Below are positions 42,449-51,021 of a stretch of DNA of 64,000 bases, piece by piece. This stretch comes from CALINB01 sp938045325 (GTDB lineage: Bacteria > Pseudomonadota > Alphaproteobacteria > Rhodospirillales > CALINB01): assembly GCA_038114465.1 (NCBI GenBank), contig JAYNQW010000009.1, positions 62,001 to 126,000 of the forward strand, given 5' to 3'. Below the pieces are notes generated by a model, which ran no database searches, was not told the origin of the DNA, and worked only from the letters and a program-made list of their open reading frames with translations. The position numbers and the translations under genes are program-made. The first letter of the stretch is position 1; the number at the start of each line of letters is the position of its first letter.

Positions 42449-43270
42449 GTGATCATTCAAAGTCAGAAAGACATCATTGAGTTTCTTTCGCGACCTGAGA
42501 CTTACGGGCCAGCAGTAAAACGCGTTGAACGGATTGATACTCATGTTTCCGTGCTGTTCCTTGCCGGAAACCGGGCGTTTAAGCTTAAGCGCGCCGTAAA
42601 ATTTCCCTATCTGGATTTTTCGACTGTGGCGAAGCGCCGCGATGCCTGTGAAGCGGAAGTTCGGATCAACCGCCGTACGGCGCCCGACATCTATCTTGGG
42701 ACTGTCGCCGTTACGAAAAGCCCCAAAGGGAAAATCGGCTTGTCGGGGTCGGGCAAGTCGCGGCTTGCGCAAGCGTTGGCGCCAAGGCTTGGGGCTGTCC
42801 CCGGGGCTCGTGTTGCACGCAGTGATGTATTGCGAAAAAGGATGGCAGGCGTTTCTATTTATGAAAAGCTTCAAGCGCAAAACTACTCATCGGAAATGAC
42901 CCAGAAAACTTATGACAGGGTTTTGCAGGAGTGCGAAACATCATTAAAGGCCGGGTACTGGGCTATAGCCGATGCTGTGTTTGCCCGGCCAGATCAACGC
43001 TCGGCCATCGAAAACGTCGCCGAGAATATGAATATCCCCTTTTACGGCCTTTGGCTCGACGCACCGGAGCCGGTTTTGAAGTCTCGTGTCGATGCGCGGC
43101 GTGAGGATGCGTCCGATGCCGATGTAAATGTTGTCGACCAGCAAATGGGTTATGAATTAGGGGCCATATCGTGGCGGCGGATCAATAGTGGTGAATCGAT
43201 GAAAAAAACCATTGAATCGGCCATGTTATGTCTGAACGGTTTTTCCAGTCCTGCCGCAGGAAAAGATTGA
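42449..43270 (+). CDS. APH-like/AAA ATPase fusion with missing central section
   Basis: A 273-residue protein. Residues 1-90 match the start of long bacterial proteins of about 500 residues that combine an aminoglycoside-phosphotransferase-like domain with a kinase-like ATPase: SRPETYG, DTHVSVLFLAGNRAFKLKRAV, RRTAPDIYLG. At residue 95 the sequence jumps directly to the P-loop GLSGSGKS (97-104) and the C-terminal ATPase part. The middle of the APH-like domain, roughly 200-250 residues, is absent and the join is in frame. Start is GTG 42449. The stop overlaps the FNR box upstream of the universal stress gene. Confidence 0.75.
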   Translation: MIIQSQKDIIEFLSRPETYGPAVKRVERIDTHVSVLFLAGNRAFKLKRAVKFPYLDFSTVAKRRDACEAEVRINRRTAPDIYLGTVAVTKSPKGKIGLSGSGKSRLAQALAPRLGAVPGARVARSDVLRKRMAGVSIYEKLQAQNYSSEMTQKTYDRVLQECETSLKAGYWAIADAVFARPDQRSAIENVAENMNIPFYGLWLDAPEPVLKSRVDARREDASDADVNVVDQQMGYELGAISWRRINSGESMKKTIESAMLCLNGFSSPAAGKD

Positions 43271-43280
43271 TAAAAATCAA
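43267..43280 (+). promoter_or_regulatory. Perfect FNR/FixK-type box upstream of universal stress gene
   Basis: TTGAT-AAAA-ATCAA exactly matches the FNR/FixK consensus TTGAT-N4-ATCAA. It is 88 bp upstream of the universal stress protein start, a usual activating distance, and overlaps the last codons and stop of the preceding gene. It suggests induction under low oxygen. Confidence 0.7.
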
Positions 43281-43367
43281 GGTTGTGTGCACGTTTAAGA
43301 CGTATTTTAATAACGCAATAAGTTCATAAGCCTGTTTCACGGGCGCTGATCGAAAGGGAAGCTGCAA

Positions 43368-44234
43368 ATGCCGATTAGACGAATTCTCGTAACAGTCGAT
43401 GGAAGTAAGGCCTCTAATGAGGCGATGAAATCGGCTTTCTCGCTCGGAAAATATTTGCCGGCGCACGTTGAGGTTATGCATGTTCGCGCCGATCCCAAGG
43501 AAGTTGTTCCATTGCTGGGTGAAGGCATGTCCGGCTCGATGATTGAAGATATGATCGATGCCGCCGAGAGCGAAGCGGAAACCAGGTCCCAGCAGGCCCG
43601 GGCCGCGTTCGATCAGTATTGTTCGGAGCATAATGTTCCGCTCGATTTAACACCTGAAAAACCGGATCATTTGTCATCGGCTTGGCTGGAGGAAGTCGGG
43701 CGCGAGGATGAAATCGTCGCCTGGCGGGGCCGGCTATATGATCTCATCGTCATGCCCCGTCCGGGTCCCGATACGGATGTATCGGCGACCATGGCACTCA
43801 ATGCGGCTTTGTTTGATACCGGCCGGCCTGTTCTGGTCGTACCGCCAGGTGGTAAAGATATTAAAATTGATAAAATCGCCATTGCTTGGAACGGTCAGGC
43901 GGAAGCGGCGGAATCAGTTGCCGCCGCATCGCCGTTATTACGGATCGCAACGAAAGCCATTGTCTTAACGGCCGAAAGTTCCAAGACGCCGGCATCGGCG
44001 GCACAGGAACTTGCGACGTATTTAGCCTGGCAAGGTATCACGGCGGATACACAAACCATTCAATCGGAATCTGGATCGGTCGGTGCGCAATTGCTGAAGG
44101 CGGGTGCTGAGGCGGGTGCCGATATTATGATTATGGGAGCCTATACCCATAGCCGGTTGCGCGAATTGATTTTGGGCGGCGTGACACGGCACATGTTAGC
44201 GGAGGCCGAAATTCCGCTGATCATGGCGCGCTAA
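43368..44234 (+). CDS. Universal stress protein, tandem UspA domains
   Basis: A 288-residue protein with two UspA folds. The second half carries the nucleotide-binding type motif GAYTHSRLRELILGGVTRHML (G-x2-G-x9-G-S/T pattern, quoted in part). The first half opens with RILVTVDGSKASNEA. It is cytoplasmic, and such proteins are induced in anaerobic or stationary conditions in many proteobacteria. The FNR box upstream fits this. It is preceded by a GGGAAGC ribosome site. No partner gene lies directly downstream on the same strand. Confidence 0.88.
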   Translation: MPIRRILVTVDGSKASNEAMKSAFSLGKYLPAHVEVMHVRADPKEVVPLLGEGMSGSMIEDMIDAAESEAETRSQQARAAFDQYCSEHNVPLDLTPEKPDHLSSAWLEEVGREDEIVAWRGRLYDLIVMPRPGPDTDVSATMALNAALFDTGRPVLVVPPGGKDIKIDKIAIAWNGQAEAAESVAAASPLLRIATKAIVLTAESSKTPASAAQELATYLAWQGITADTQTIQSESGSVGAQLLKAGAEAGADIMIMGAYTHSRLRELILGGVTRHMLAEAEIPLIMAR

Positions 44235-44263
44235 TATAAATTCGGTAACTCTGTTTGGGGTTG

Positions 44264-44863
44264 CTACGCGAATAAATCCTGCTGCGTGCCTGGTGGAATG
44301 TCCTCTTCCGCGCTGAGACATGATTCCGTATATGGTGTAAGCAGTGGCGCGACGGTATCGAATGGCTGGGTTGGGTCGAGCCAGGCCAATTCGGCGTTTT
44401 TTGGTAAAATGACCGGCATGCGGTTATGAATGCCGGCAATGTTGCCCGCCGGTGCACAGGTGATAATGGTGAAAGCCGTTTCGGTGAAGAGCCCTGCAAA
44501 TGCGAAGGGCTCGTCATTTTCTAGTGCAATCCGGTTCTTAAAGCGGTTACGTCCGGCTTTGCGCCATTCAAAATAAGCGGTTGCTGGGACTAAACAACGG
44601 TTTTCCAATAGCGGCTGGAAAGTTTTCCGCTCTGTTAACGTTTCCGACCGGGCATTGATCAGGGGTTTGTTGTCCCAAGAAGCTGGCAGGCCCCAGCTCA
44701 GTATTTTAGCCTGGTGAGGCTGACTGATGATTATTACGGGATCAGTTGGCCGGATTTCATCTTGAGACAGGTCTAACGGCAATTCATCAATCGATGAGGA
44801 TGTGACCTCAAATCGGACCTCGAGGGTGTCTTTCGTCGTTTTGCGTTCGAAGCGGGAGCACAT
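44264..44863 (-). CDS. SOS-response-associated peptidase (HMCES/YedK family)
   Basis: A 199-residue SRAP protein. The catalytic cysteine is residue 2 (MCSRF, usually MCGRF), followed by RPTDPVIII, ARSETLTERKTF, and the His-containing late segment NRMPVIL. It forms a covalent thiazolidine link with abasic sites in single-stranded DNA and so protects the genome. The gene ends 29 bp from the universal stress gene stop on the opposite strand and diverges from the short-chain dehydrogenase at 44925. Confidence 0.9.
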   Translation of the reverse strand: MCSRFERKTTKDTLEVRFEVTSSSIDELPLDLSQDEIRPTDPVIIISQPHQAKILSWGLPASWDNKPLINARSETLTERKTFQPLLENRCLVPATAYFEWRKAGRNRFKNRIALENDEPFAFAGLFTETAFTIITCAPAGNIAGIHNRMPVILPKNAELAWLDPTQPFDTVAPLLTPYTESCLSAEEDIPPGTQQDLFA

Positions 44864-44924
44864 AAAATTGAAGAAAACCCGAAAAGTGATGTTCTTGTCG
44901 CCTTCAGATTGCTAATTTTCAGCC

Positions 44925-45680
44925 ATGACACAAGAGGCAATGAAAGAGGGTCGGCAAACGGTCGTGATAACCGGCGCCAGCCGGGGTATCGGGCATGCAA
45001 CCGCCAGATGTTTTCTTGATCGTGGTTGGCGAATCATTACGTGTTCGCGCGACGAAACACCGGAAGCCTGTAAGCGAGACCCGAATTGGACCTGCCATAT
45101 CCCGACGGATCTCGGCGATAGTGCCAGCGTTCAAAATTTAATCGAAGAAGCAAACCGCGTCATAGGTGACGGCCCGCTGCATGCGTTGGTTAATAATGCC
45201 GGTATGTCGCCGAAATCACCGGTTAAGGAGCGGCTTGGTTGTTTGAACGGTGATATTGAAGCCTGGCGGGAGGTTTTCGATTTAAATTTTTTCGCACCCC
45301 TTGAGCTTTCCCGCGGGTTTGCCGCAGCTCTTCACCGTGGCAAAGGCGCAATCGTGAATGTGACGTCGATTGCGGGCCATTCGATCCATCCGTTTGCCGG
45401 TTCGGCTTATGCAATTTCGAAAGCCGCCCTTTCGGCCTTAACACGCGAATTGGCCAACGAATTGGCTGCCCTGGACGTCCGCGTCAATGCTGTTGCCCCA
45501 GGAGAAATTGAAACCGATATGATTGAGCCCGAATATGAGGTGCTCATACCGCGAATTCCGCTTGAGCGAATGGGGACGCCGGACGATGTCGCGCGCTCGA
45601 TCTATTATCTTTGTTCCGAAGATTCCAGCTATGTGACGGGCTCGGAGCTTTGGGTCACCGGCGGCCAGCACCTGTTTTAA
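44925..45680 (+). CDS. Short-chain dehydrogenase/reductase
   Basis: A 251-residue SDR enzyme. The NAD(P)-binding turn is TGASRGIG, the structural NNAG is present (LVNNAGMSP), and the catalytic Ser-Tyr-Lys set is in VTSIAGHS and YAISKAAL. The C-terminal TGSELWVTGGQHLF is typical. The start ATG 44925 lies near TTTTCAGCC with no strong ribosome site; an in-frame ATG at 44940 follows CAAGAGGCA and is possible. The substrate is unknown. The following 180 bp carry a DnaA box. Confidence 0.9.
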   Translation: MTQEAMKEGRQTVVITGASRGIGHATARCFLDRGWRIITCSRDETPEACKRDPNWTCHIPTDLGDSASVQNLIEEANRVIGDGPLHALVNNAGMSPKSPVKERLGCLNGDIEAWREVFDLNFFAPLELSRGFAAALHRGKGAIVNVTSIAGHSIHPFAGSAYAISKAALSALTRELANELAALDVRVNAVAPGEIETDMIEPEYEVLIPRIPLERMGTPDDVARSIYYLCSEDSSYVTGSELWVTGGQHLF

Positions 45681-45750
45681 AGGGATTGGCCCGAGCCCGG
45701 CGGCGGGCGGCGCACGAAAACCGCTAAAAACCAGCAAAATCCCCATATCT

Positions 45751-45759
45751 TGTGGATAA
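45751..45759 (-). promoter_or_regulatory. Perfect DnaA box upstream of the coiled-coil gene
   Basis: TGTGGATAA is the exact complement of the TTATCCACA consensus. It lies 106 bp upstream of the 1379-residue coiled-coil gene, next to an AT-rich stretch (GGGCCATATATTGATGATATAT) and the symmetrical GATCTC-TC-GAGATC. A single box is not an origin. Confidence 0.5.
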
Positions 45760-45864
45760 CAGTCATTTGCGGGCCATATATTGATGATATATGATCTCTC
45801 GAGATCGCCGTGAGCGGCTTGCCACGGCTCTTTGCGCGCCGTTTCATGCGCGGGAGGAAAGTAA

Positions 45865-48800
45865 ATGGCTGAACGATCGTCCGAACAATCAAAACATGTG
45901 AATCCGGCAGAAGACGATGCGCTAGAACGTGCTGAGACCGCTGTAGATGCGTATTCAGACGCTGACCGCAAAGACGGTGAATTAAACGAAGGCGGCCTTG
46001 AATTCGAAACGTATGAAGCGCCGTTTTACATTAAGTATCGGCTGTTATCCATTTTCGCGGTTCTTGCGAGCGGTGCTTGGCTGGCAACTTGCGCATATTT
46101 TATTGAACAGCAAATCGCTTGGCGGGATTTTCTATTTCTATTGCCACATGAAATCGGCGGATTGGCGGCCGGTGTTTTAACACCCTTGGCACTTTTGTGG
46201 ATGGTTGTTGCTTTTTTCGAGCGCGGTCGGCAATTGCGCGTCGAAACAAAGGCCTTGCGTTGGCAACTAAGCCGCCTGACGTATCCTTCCGATAAAGCGC
46301 AAACACGTTTGAATGCAATAACAGACTCGCTGCGGCGCCAAGCACGGGATTTAACCAAGGCTTCGGATGAAGCCGGGCGGCAAGCCGAAAAAATAAACGA
46401 TGTTATCCAGCGCCAAGCATTGAATTTGTCACGGGTATCCGAAGATGCAGATCTACGGGCCCAAGCCGTTGCCGAGTCGCTGCGGCGGCAAACCGAAGAC
46501 CTAAGAAGTGCCTCGGTGACAGCGGCAGATCAGGCGCGCACGACAGCGGAAACATTGCAATTGCGGACCAGTGAATTGATTGCGTCATCCGACCGGGCAT
46601 CCGGGCGTGCCGAGGATATCAGCGATCTATTACAGGAACGTAGTCAAGAGCTGGCGCAAACTTCCGAACAAGCCGTCATGTTAACGCAATCGGCGGCAAA
46701 CACGTTTCAGGACAGGACGCTTGAGCTTGAAAAAGTTGCCACCGGAACCGTCGAAAGGGCCGACACTGTCGGGGAGCTCCTTGAAAGCCGTTTGCAGGAT
46801 TTAATGTCGGCATCCGAAAAAGCGGCACTGCAATTGCGGCAAAGTACGGAAATCCTCCAAGGGCATGCCCACGATTTGACGGACCGGACAACGCGGGCTG
46901 AAGCACAAACGAATTCCATGAATGAAATACTTGTCCGTCAGGCTGAACATTTAGATGAGGTTGCAAACCGTGTTGCCGAAAAAACGGCGGATATTGAATC
47001 CGATCTAGGCCAGCAAAACAAAACGTTGCTGCAAACCTCCGATCATGTTGCCGAACGAGTGAAAGAAATTGGCGATGAATTGCGCACACAGGCACGGAAC
47101 CTCGTCAATACATCCGAAAACGTTACGTTGCAGGTTGAAAACAGTGGTATTTCATTCCGCAAACAGGCGGACGATATGAGTGAAATTGCCGAACGGACAG
47201 CCGCCCGTACGGAATCGATCGGCGGCGATCTTCGCGATGTATCACAAGAGCTAACATTGATTTCGGAGCGTGTTCTCGACCGGGCCGCGCGGGTGGGTGA
47301 TGAGTTAAAACAACGCTCAGCCGATCTTGTCGAGCTTTCGGATGAAACCGTTGGTAAAGTCGAAGATGTCGGTAAAACCGTGCAGCGGCATACGGAAGAT
47401 TTGGGGCAATTTGCCAGTTCCTCTTTAATGCGTATCAGTGCCGTCGGTGAAGCGTTGCGCCAAAGGACATTGGATTTGGCTGAGGCATCGAACAAGGCTG
47501 AAAACAATGTCGATACGGTTTCCAAACACTTACAGCGAAGCTCACAAGATGTTACCGCGGCAGCGGAAAAGGGCGTAACCGATATCACTGCGACCAGTGA
47601 AACAATGGCGCGTGGCGTGCTTGAAATCAATGCGGCAACCGACAGGGCCAGCCAACTCATTGAATCGTTCCGGGGACGGCTTGGCGAAATTACCGATACG
47701 TCCGAAACCTTGACGGCCCGCCTCAGGGGGCTTGGTGAAACGATCCAGGACCGTTCTGTCGAATTGTCGACGCATGCCGATCAAGCAGCCGAAAAAATCG
47801 ACGGCGTTTCCGTTAAATTAGGGGATCAGTCAGAGCGGCTCGTGCAGGTTAGTGCGCGTGCCTTAAGACGCATGGCGAATGTCGGGCAAATGCTTCGTCA
47901 TCATACGAGCAATCTGAATGATGCTAGCGAAAAAACCGAAGCAGGATTGAAGAAAGTCTCTGAGGAGGTTCAGAACACGGCGCGGGAATTAGCTGAAACA
48001 TCCGATTCTGCTACGGCGCTCATTGAAAATGCCGGTCATACGGTTAGGAAGCAATCTGAAGAATTACAGCTTGCATCAACCCGTTCCGTTGAGGCGCTCG
48101 ATCAAAGCGGCGAAAAACTGCTCAATCAATCGGAACAAGTGTCAGCGGCATCCGAAAAGGCGGCCCGGCTGGTCGCTTTGGTTACGGATGCACTGACACG
48201 TCAAGCCGGTGATCTTGCCGCCGTTTCCGATCAGGCGACGGTCAAAGTCAATGATGTGAGCGATGTTTTAGCGAAGCAAGCTGGCAACATCGGCATCATC
48301 GCTGAAGATGCAGCGGTTAAATTGTCGACGGCGGAAAGTTCCGTTGAAGAAAGAATGCGTTCGCTTTCAGATACATCGCAGGATTTGCTGAGTGATTTGA
48401 AAGACGTCGGCAATGTGGTCTCGGATCACATGCAAAACCTCAACACTCAATCGGCTGAGGCTGAGCAAAGACTTCGGGCGGTTAGTGATAAAATCCAAAT
48501 TCAAGTCAATGGTGCGACGGCGGCAACGGATCGGGCCTCTAACCGTCTTAATTCGATCGCCGACACAATGAATCAACGCACGGATGCGTTGGACACCGCC
48601 ATGGTCCGTGCCGGCAAGCAACTACATAATGTTGGCGAATTACTGCAGCAACGTACGAACGATCTTGCATCGGCATCGCATACGGCATCGGAGCATGTTC
48701 GCGCATTCGGTGAAACGCTGCAGGGTCAGTCTAATCAATTGAATGATAAATCGGATGAGGCAGCCGTTCGCCTGGAACAAGTCGGCGATGGGCTGCAGCA

Positions 48801-50004
48801 CCGCTCAAATGAACTCTCGCTTGCCGTCGATAAAGCCGCAAAACTGATCGGTCTCACAACCAATGCGTTGCGCCGCCATGCCGAAGAGCTCACGCTGAGC
48901 TCGGCGCTGGCCATGAATCAAGTTGATACGGTTAGTGAATCGTTGAAAGAACGTGCCGCGGAGCTAGATGGTGTGTCGGAACGGGCGACAAGCCATCTGC
49001 GGGTCGCGGGGCAGGGCTTGCGCCAGCAGGCGCAGGAATTATCCACGCTTTCGGATACGGCTAAAACCAAAGTCGATAATGTGGCCGATACCCTGCATCA
49101 GCGGGGAGAACAGATGACCCATGTATCGGATGATGCCGTGAACCGGCTCAATCAAGTCGGCGACAATCTTTCCAAACGCTCCGATGCCGCCGCGGAAGCG
49201 GCGAACTATAACGCTTTGAAATTGGAACAAATCGCCGAATTCTTGCGCCGTCATGCCCAAGAAACCCATAACTCCGTTACCGAGGTGACCAAAGGCATGG
49301 AGGACGGTCATCATCGCTTGCGTGAACGGTTGAGTGAGTTGAAATCGAATTATCAAGATGCCGAACGTAATCTGGCTTCACTGAGTGAAACGTTGGTTGC
49401 GCAAACGAAAACGGTTGAGAAGGTTTCCGATGATGCCATTTCGAAAGTCAACGGTTGGGATCGTGTCGTGAAACAGCGCATCTCGGAATTCGGAAAAGCC
49501 GCCGAATCCGTATCGAAACAAAGTGAAGCGACGACAAAATCCTTGGCGAAACAAACGGCCGTTATGCAACAAGCAACCAGTGACGCTAAGGAAGTCATGG
49601 TTGAAATTAAGGCGCAAACCGAAGCCCTCAGCGTTGAAGACTTTTTGCGTGGTGCGACATTTGTGTTGGAGAAATTGCAATCTCTGGCGGTTGACATGAA
49701 CCGGCTTCTCGAAACGAATGTCAGCGAAGAGGATTGGCAACGGTTTAATCGCGGCGAAAAAGGTGTATTTGTCCGGAAAATGCTCGGCTTTCGCGAAAAA
49801 GCACGTTTGGCATCCATCCGCGAGCGCTATCAGGATGACTCGGAATTTCGGGATTATGTTTCCCGGTACATGACTCAATTTGAAAGCCTTCTGCAAAATG
49901 CGAAAAAACGCGACCATCAGGGCGTGCTCGGCACGACGTTCCTGGCCTCTGATATCGGCAAGGTATATATGCTGCTGGGCCAAGCGCTGGGCCGCGAACA
50001 CTAA
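45865..50004 (+). CDS. Large inner-membrane coiled-coil protein with 25-residue repeats (TipN-like architecture)
   Basis: A 1379-residue protein. Residues 1-55 are acidic and cytoplasmic; membrane segments are near 58-80 and 98-117. From about residue 145 to 1200 the chain repeats a 25-residue unit about forty times (for example LRRQARDLTKAS, then IQRQALNLSRVS, then LRRQTEDL at 25-residue steps), consistent with two heptads plus one hendecad and a slightly left-handed coil. The last 126 residues (from ALSVEDFLRG) form a conserved-looking domain with GEKGVFVRKML and TTFLASDIGKVY. Two-segment anchor plus long coil resembles Caulobacter TipN polarity factor; that is inference. Confidence 0.8.
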   Translation: MAERSSEQSKHVNPAEDDALERAETAVDAYSDADRKDGELNEGGLEFETYEAPFYIKYRLLSIFAVLASGAWLATCAYFIEQQIAWRDFLFLLPHEIGGLAAGVLTPLALLWMVVAFFERGRQLRVETKALRWQLSRLTYPSDKAQTRLNAITDSLRRQARDLTKASDEAGRQAEKINDVIQRQALNLSRVSEDADLRAQAVAESLRRQTEDLRSASVTAADQARTTAETLQLRTSELIASSDRASGRAEDISDLLQERSQELAQTSEQAVMLTQSAANTFQDRTLELEKVATGTVERADTVGELLESRLQDLMSASEKAALQLRQSTEILQGHAHDLTDRTTRAEAQTNSMNEILVRQAEHLDEVANRVAEKTADIESDLGQQNKTLLQTSDHVAERVKEIGDELRTQARNLVNTSENVTLQVENSGISFRKQADDMSEIAERTAARTESIGGDLRDVSQELTLISERVLDRAARVGDELKQRSADLVELSDETVGKVEDVGKTVQRHTEDLGQFASSSLMRISAVGEALRQRTLDLAEASNKAENNVDTVSKHLQRSSQDVTAAAEKGVTDITATSETMARGVLEINAATDRASQLIESFRGRLGEITDTSETLTARLRGLGETIQDRSVELSTHADQAAEKIDGVSVKLGDQSERLVQVSARALRRMANVGQMLRHHTSNLNDASEKTEAGLKKVSEEVQNTARELAETSDSATALIENAGHTVRKQSEELQLASTRSVEALDQSGEKLLNQSEQVSAASEKAARLVALVTDALTRQAGDLAAVSDQATVKVNDVSDVLAKQAGNIGIIAEDAAVKLSTAESSVEERMRSLSDTSQDLLSDLKDVGNVVSDHMQNLNTQSAEAEQRLRAVSDKIQIQVNGATAATDRASNRLNSIADTMNQRTDALDTAMVRAGKQLHNVGELLQQRTNDLASASHTASEHVRAFGETLQGQSNQLNDKSDEAAVRLEQVGDGLQHRSNELSLAVDKAAKLIGLTTNALRRHAEELTLSSALAMNQVDTVSESLKERAAELDGVSERATSHLRVAGQGLRQQAQELSTLSDTAKTKVDNVADTLHQRGEQMTHVSDDAVNRLNQVGDNLSKRSDAAAEAANYNALKLEQIAEFLRRHAQETHNSVTEVTKGMEDGHHRLRERLSELKSNYQDAERNLASLSETLVAQTKTVEKVSDDAISKVNGWDRVVKQRISEFGKAAESVSKQSEATTKSLAKQTAVMQQATSDAKEVMVEIKAQTEALSVEDFLRGATFVLEKLQSLAVDMNRLLETNVSEEDWQRFNRGEKGVFVRKMLGFREKARLASIRERYQDDSEFRDYVSRYMTQFESLLQNAKKRDHQGVLGTTFLASDIGKVYMLLGQALGREH

Positions 50005-51005
50005 GCGGCAGTGCTGATTCGTCCGCGGTTTCGGTTCGACCATAAATCATGGGCCATCGTGAGGGCTTGTTTTGAGCTTTCGGCCTTACCCATTAACGTT
50101 AAGACGATCGCAACCGTTCCGGTAATTGCGGCCTCGGCATAAGGGCTGGCCTCCTTGCCCTGCCATACCAAAGCGAGGCGGTAGAGGCTCATATCCGGGT
50201 CGGCTTCGGCATTGCCCTCGTCCAACAACGGTGGCCATGTTTCCCGGCTGACCTCACCGTCATGCAAACTCGTGACTTCGACAGCTTTGAAAGGCCGGCG
50301 CTCGGCTTCACCGCCTTCGCCTTTAAAGACGGCCATGTGGGGTTGGCCGATCCGTTGAGCCACCGCGCAGTGGACATCGATGTAGCTCGGGTGCGCGACC
50401 GTGAGGATTTGGTATGGCGCGGCAAACGGGTTTGCGTGCCGGGTAAACGTATTAAATGGAGAACGTAGCCCGAGAATGGGTTTTAGCGCTATGATATCTT
50501 GAATTGGCGGTAGGAAAGAGCGCAAGGGCAGGTAGGCAAAATTAAATTCAGCCAAGTGTTTTGAAGCTTGCGCTATTGATTCAGCAATGGGTAAATCGAG
50601 GGCTTCGATGGCTTCTTTGGCAAACACGCGGTCTTCCGTATGGCTGTCCGGTCCTTGCATGCAAATGCGAACGCCATTCTGAGAAAGCAATAACGCCGCA
50701 AGCAGAAACCAAGGGAGCTGCCGTTTTTTCCCGGCGAAAACAGGCCAATCCAGATCGGCGGCATTGGAAAAATTAGACTCACCGAAATATTCACGCATGG
50801 CACGGACAAATCCCGCACCTTCGGCAGGCACTTCTTCGCGTAAGCGCAAAATGGATAAAAAGGCTCCGAGTTGTAATGGTTCGACATCACCATTTATAAT
50901 CATCCTGACCGCATCTTGGGCCTCATCCTCGGTTAGCGGGCAGGACAGCTTTGGCCCTTTGCCGATGATTTGTACGTATTTTGCGAATGGATGAAATTCG
51001 GACAT
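50001..51005 (-). CDS. TrpD2/YbiB-like glycosyltransferase-fold protein
   Basis: A 334-residue protein homologous to anthranilate phosphoribosyltransferase-like TrpD2 (YbiB). The opening MSEFHPFAKYVQIIGKGPK and the LGLRSPFNTFTRH segment are typical. YbiB binds nucleic acid in E. coli and is LexA-regulated; enzymatic activity is not proven. The start is head-to-head with the heme A synthase gene, just 16 bp apart. Its stop overlaps the coiled-coil gene's stop by 3 bp (CTAA). It is not part of a trp operon. Confidence 0.85.
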   Translation of the reverse strand: MSEFHPFAKYVQIIGKGPKLSCPLTEDEAQDAVRMIINGDVEPLQLGAFLSILRLREEVPAEGAGFVRAMREYFGESNFSNAADLDWPVFAGKKRQLPWFLLAALLLSQNGVRICMQGPDSHTEDRVFAKEAIEALDLPIAESIAQASKHLAEFNFAYLPLRSFLPPIQDIIALKPILGLRSPFNTFTRHANPFAAPYQILTVAHPSYIDVHCAVAQRIGQPHMAVFKGEGGEAERRPFKAVEVTSLHDGEVSRETWPPLLDEGNAEADPDMSLYRLALVWQGKEASPYAEAAITGTVAIVLTLMGKAESSKQALTMAHDLWSNRNRGRISTAA

Positions 51006-51021
51006 GGTATAAGTATAGACT

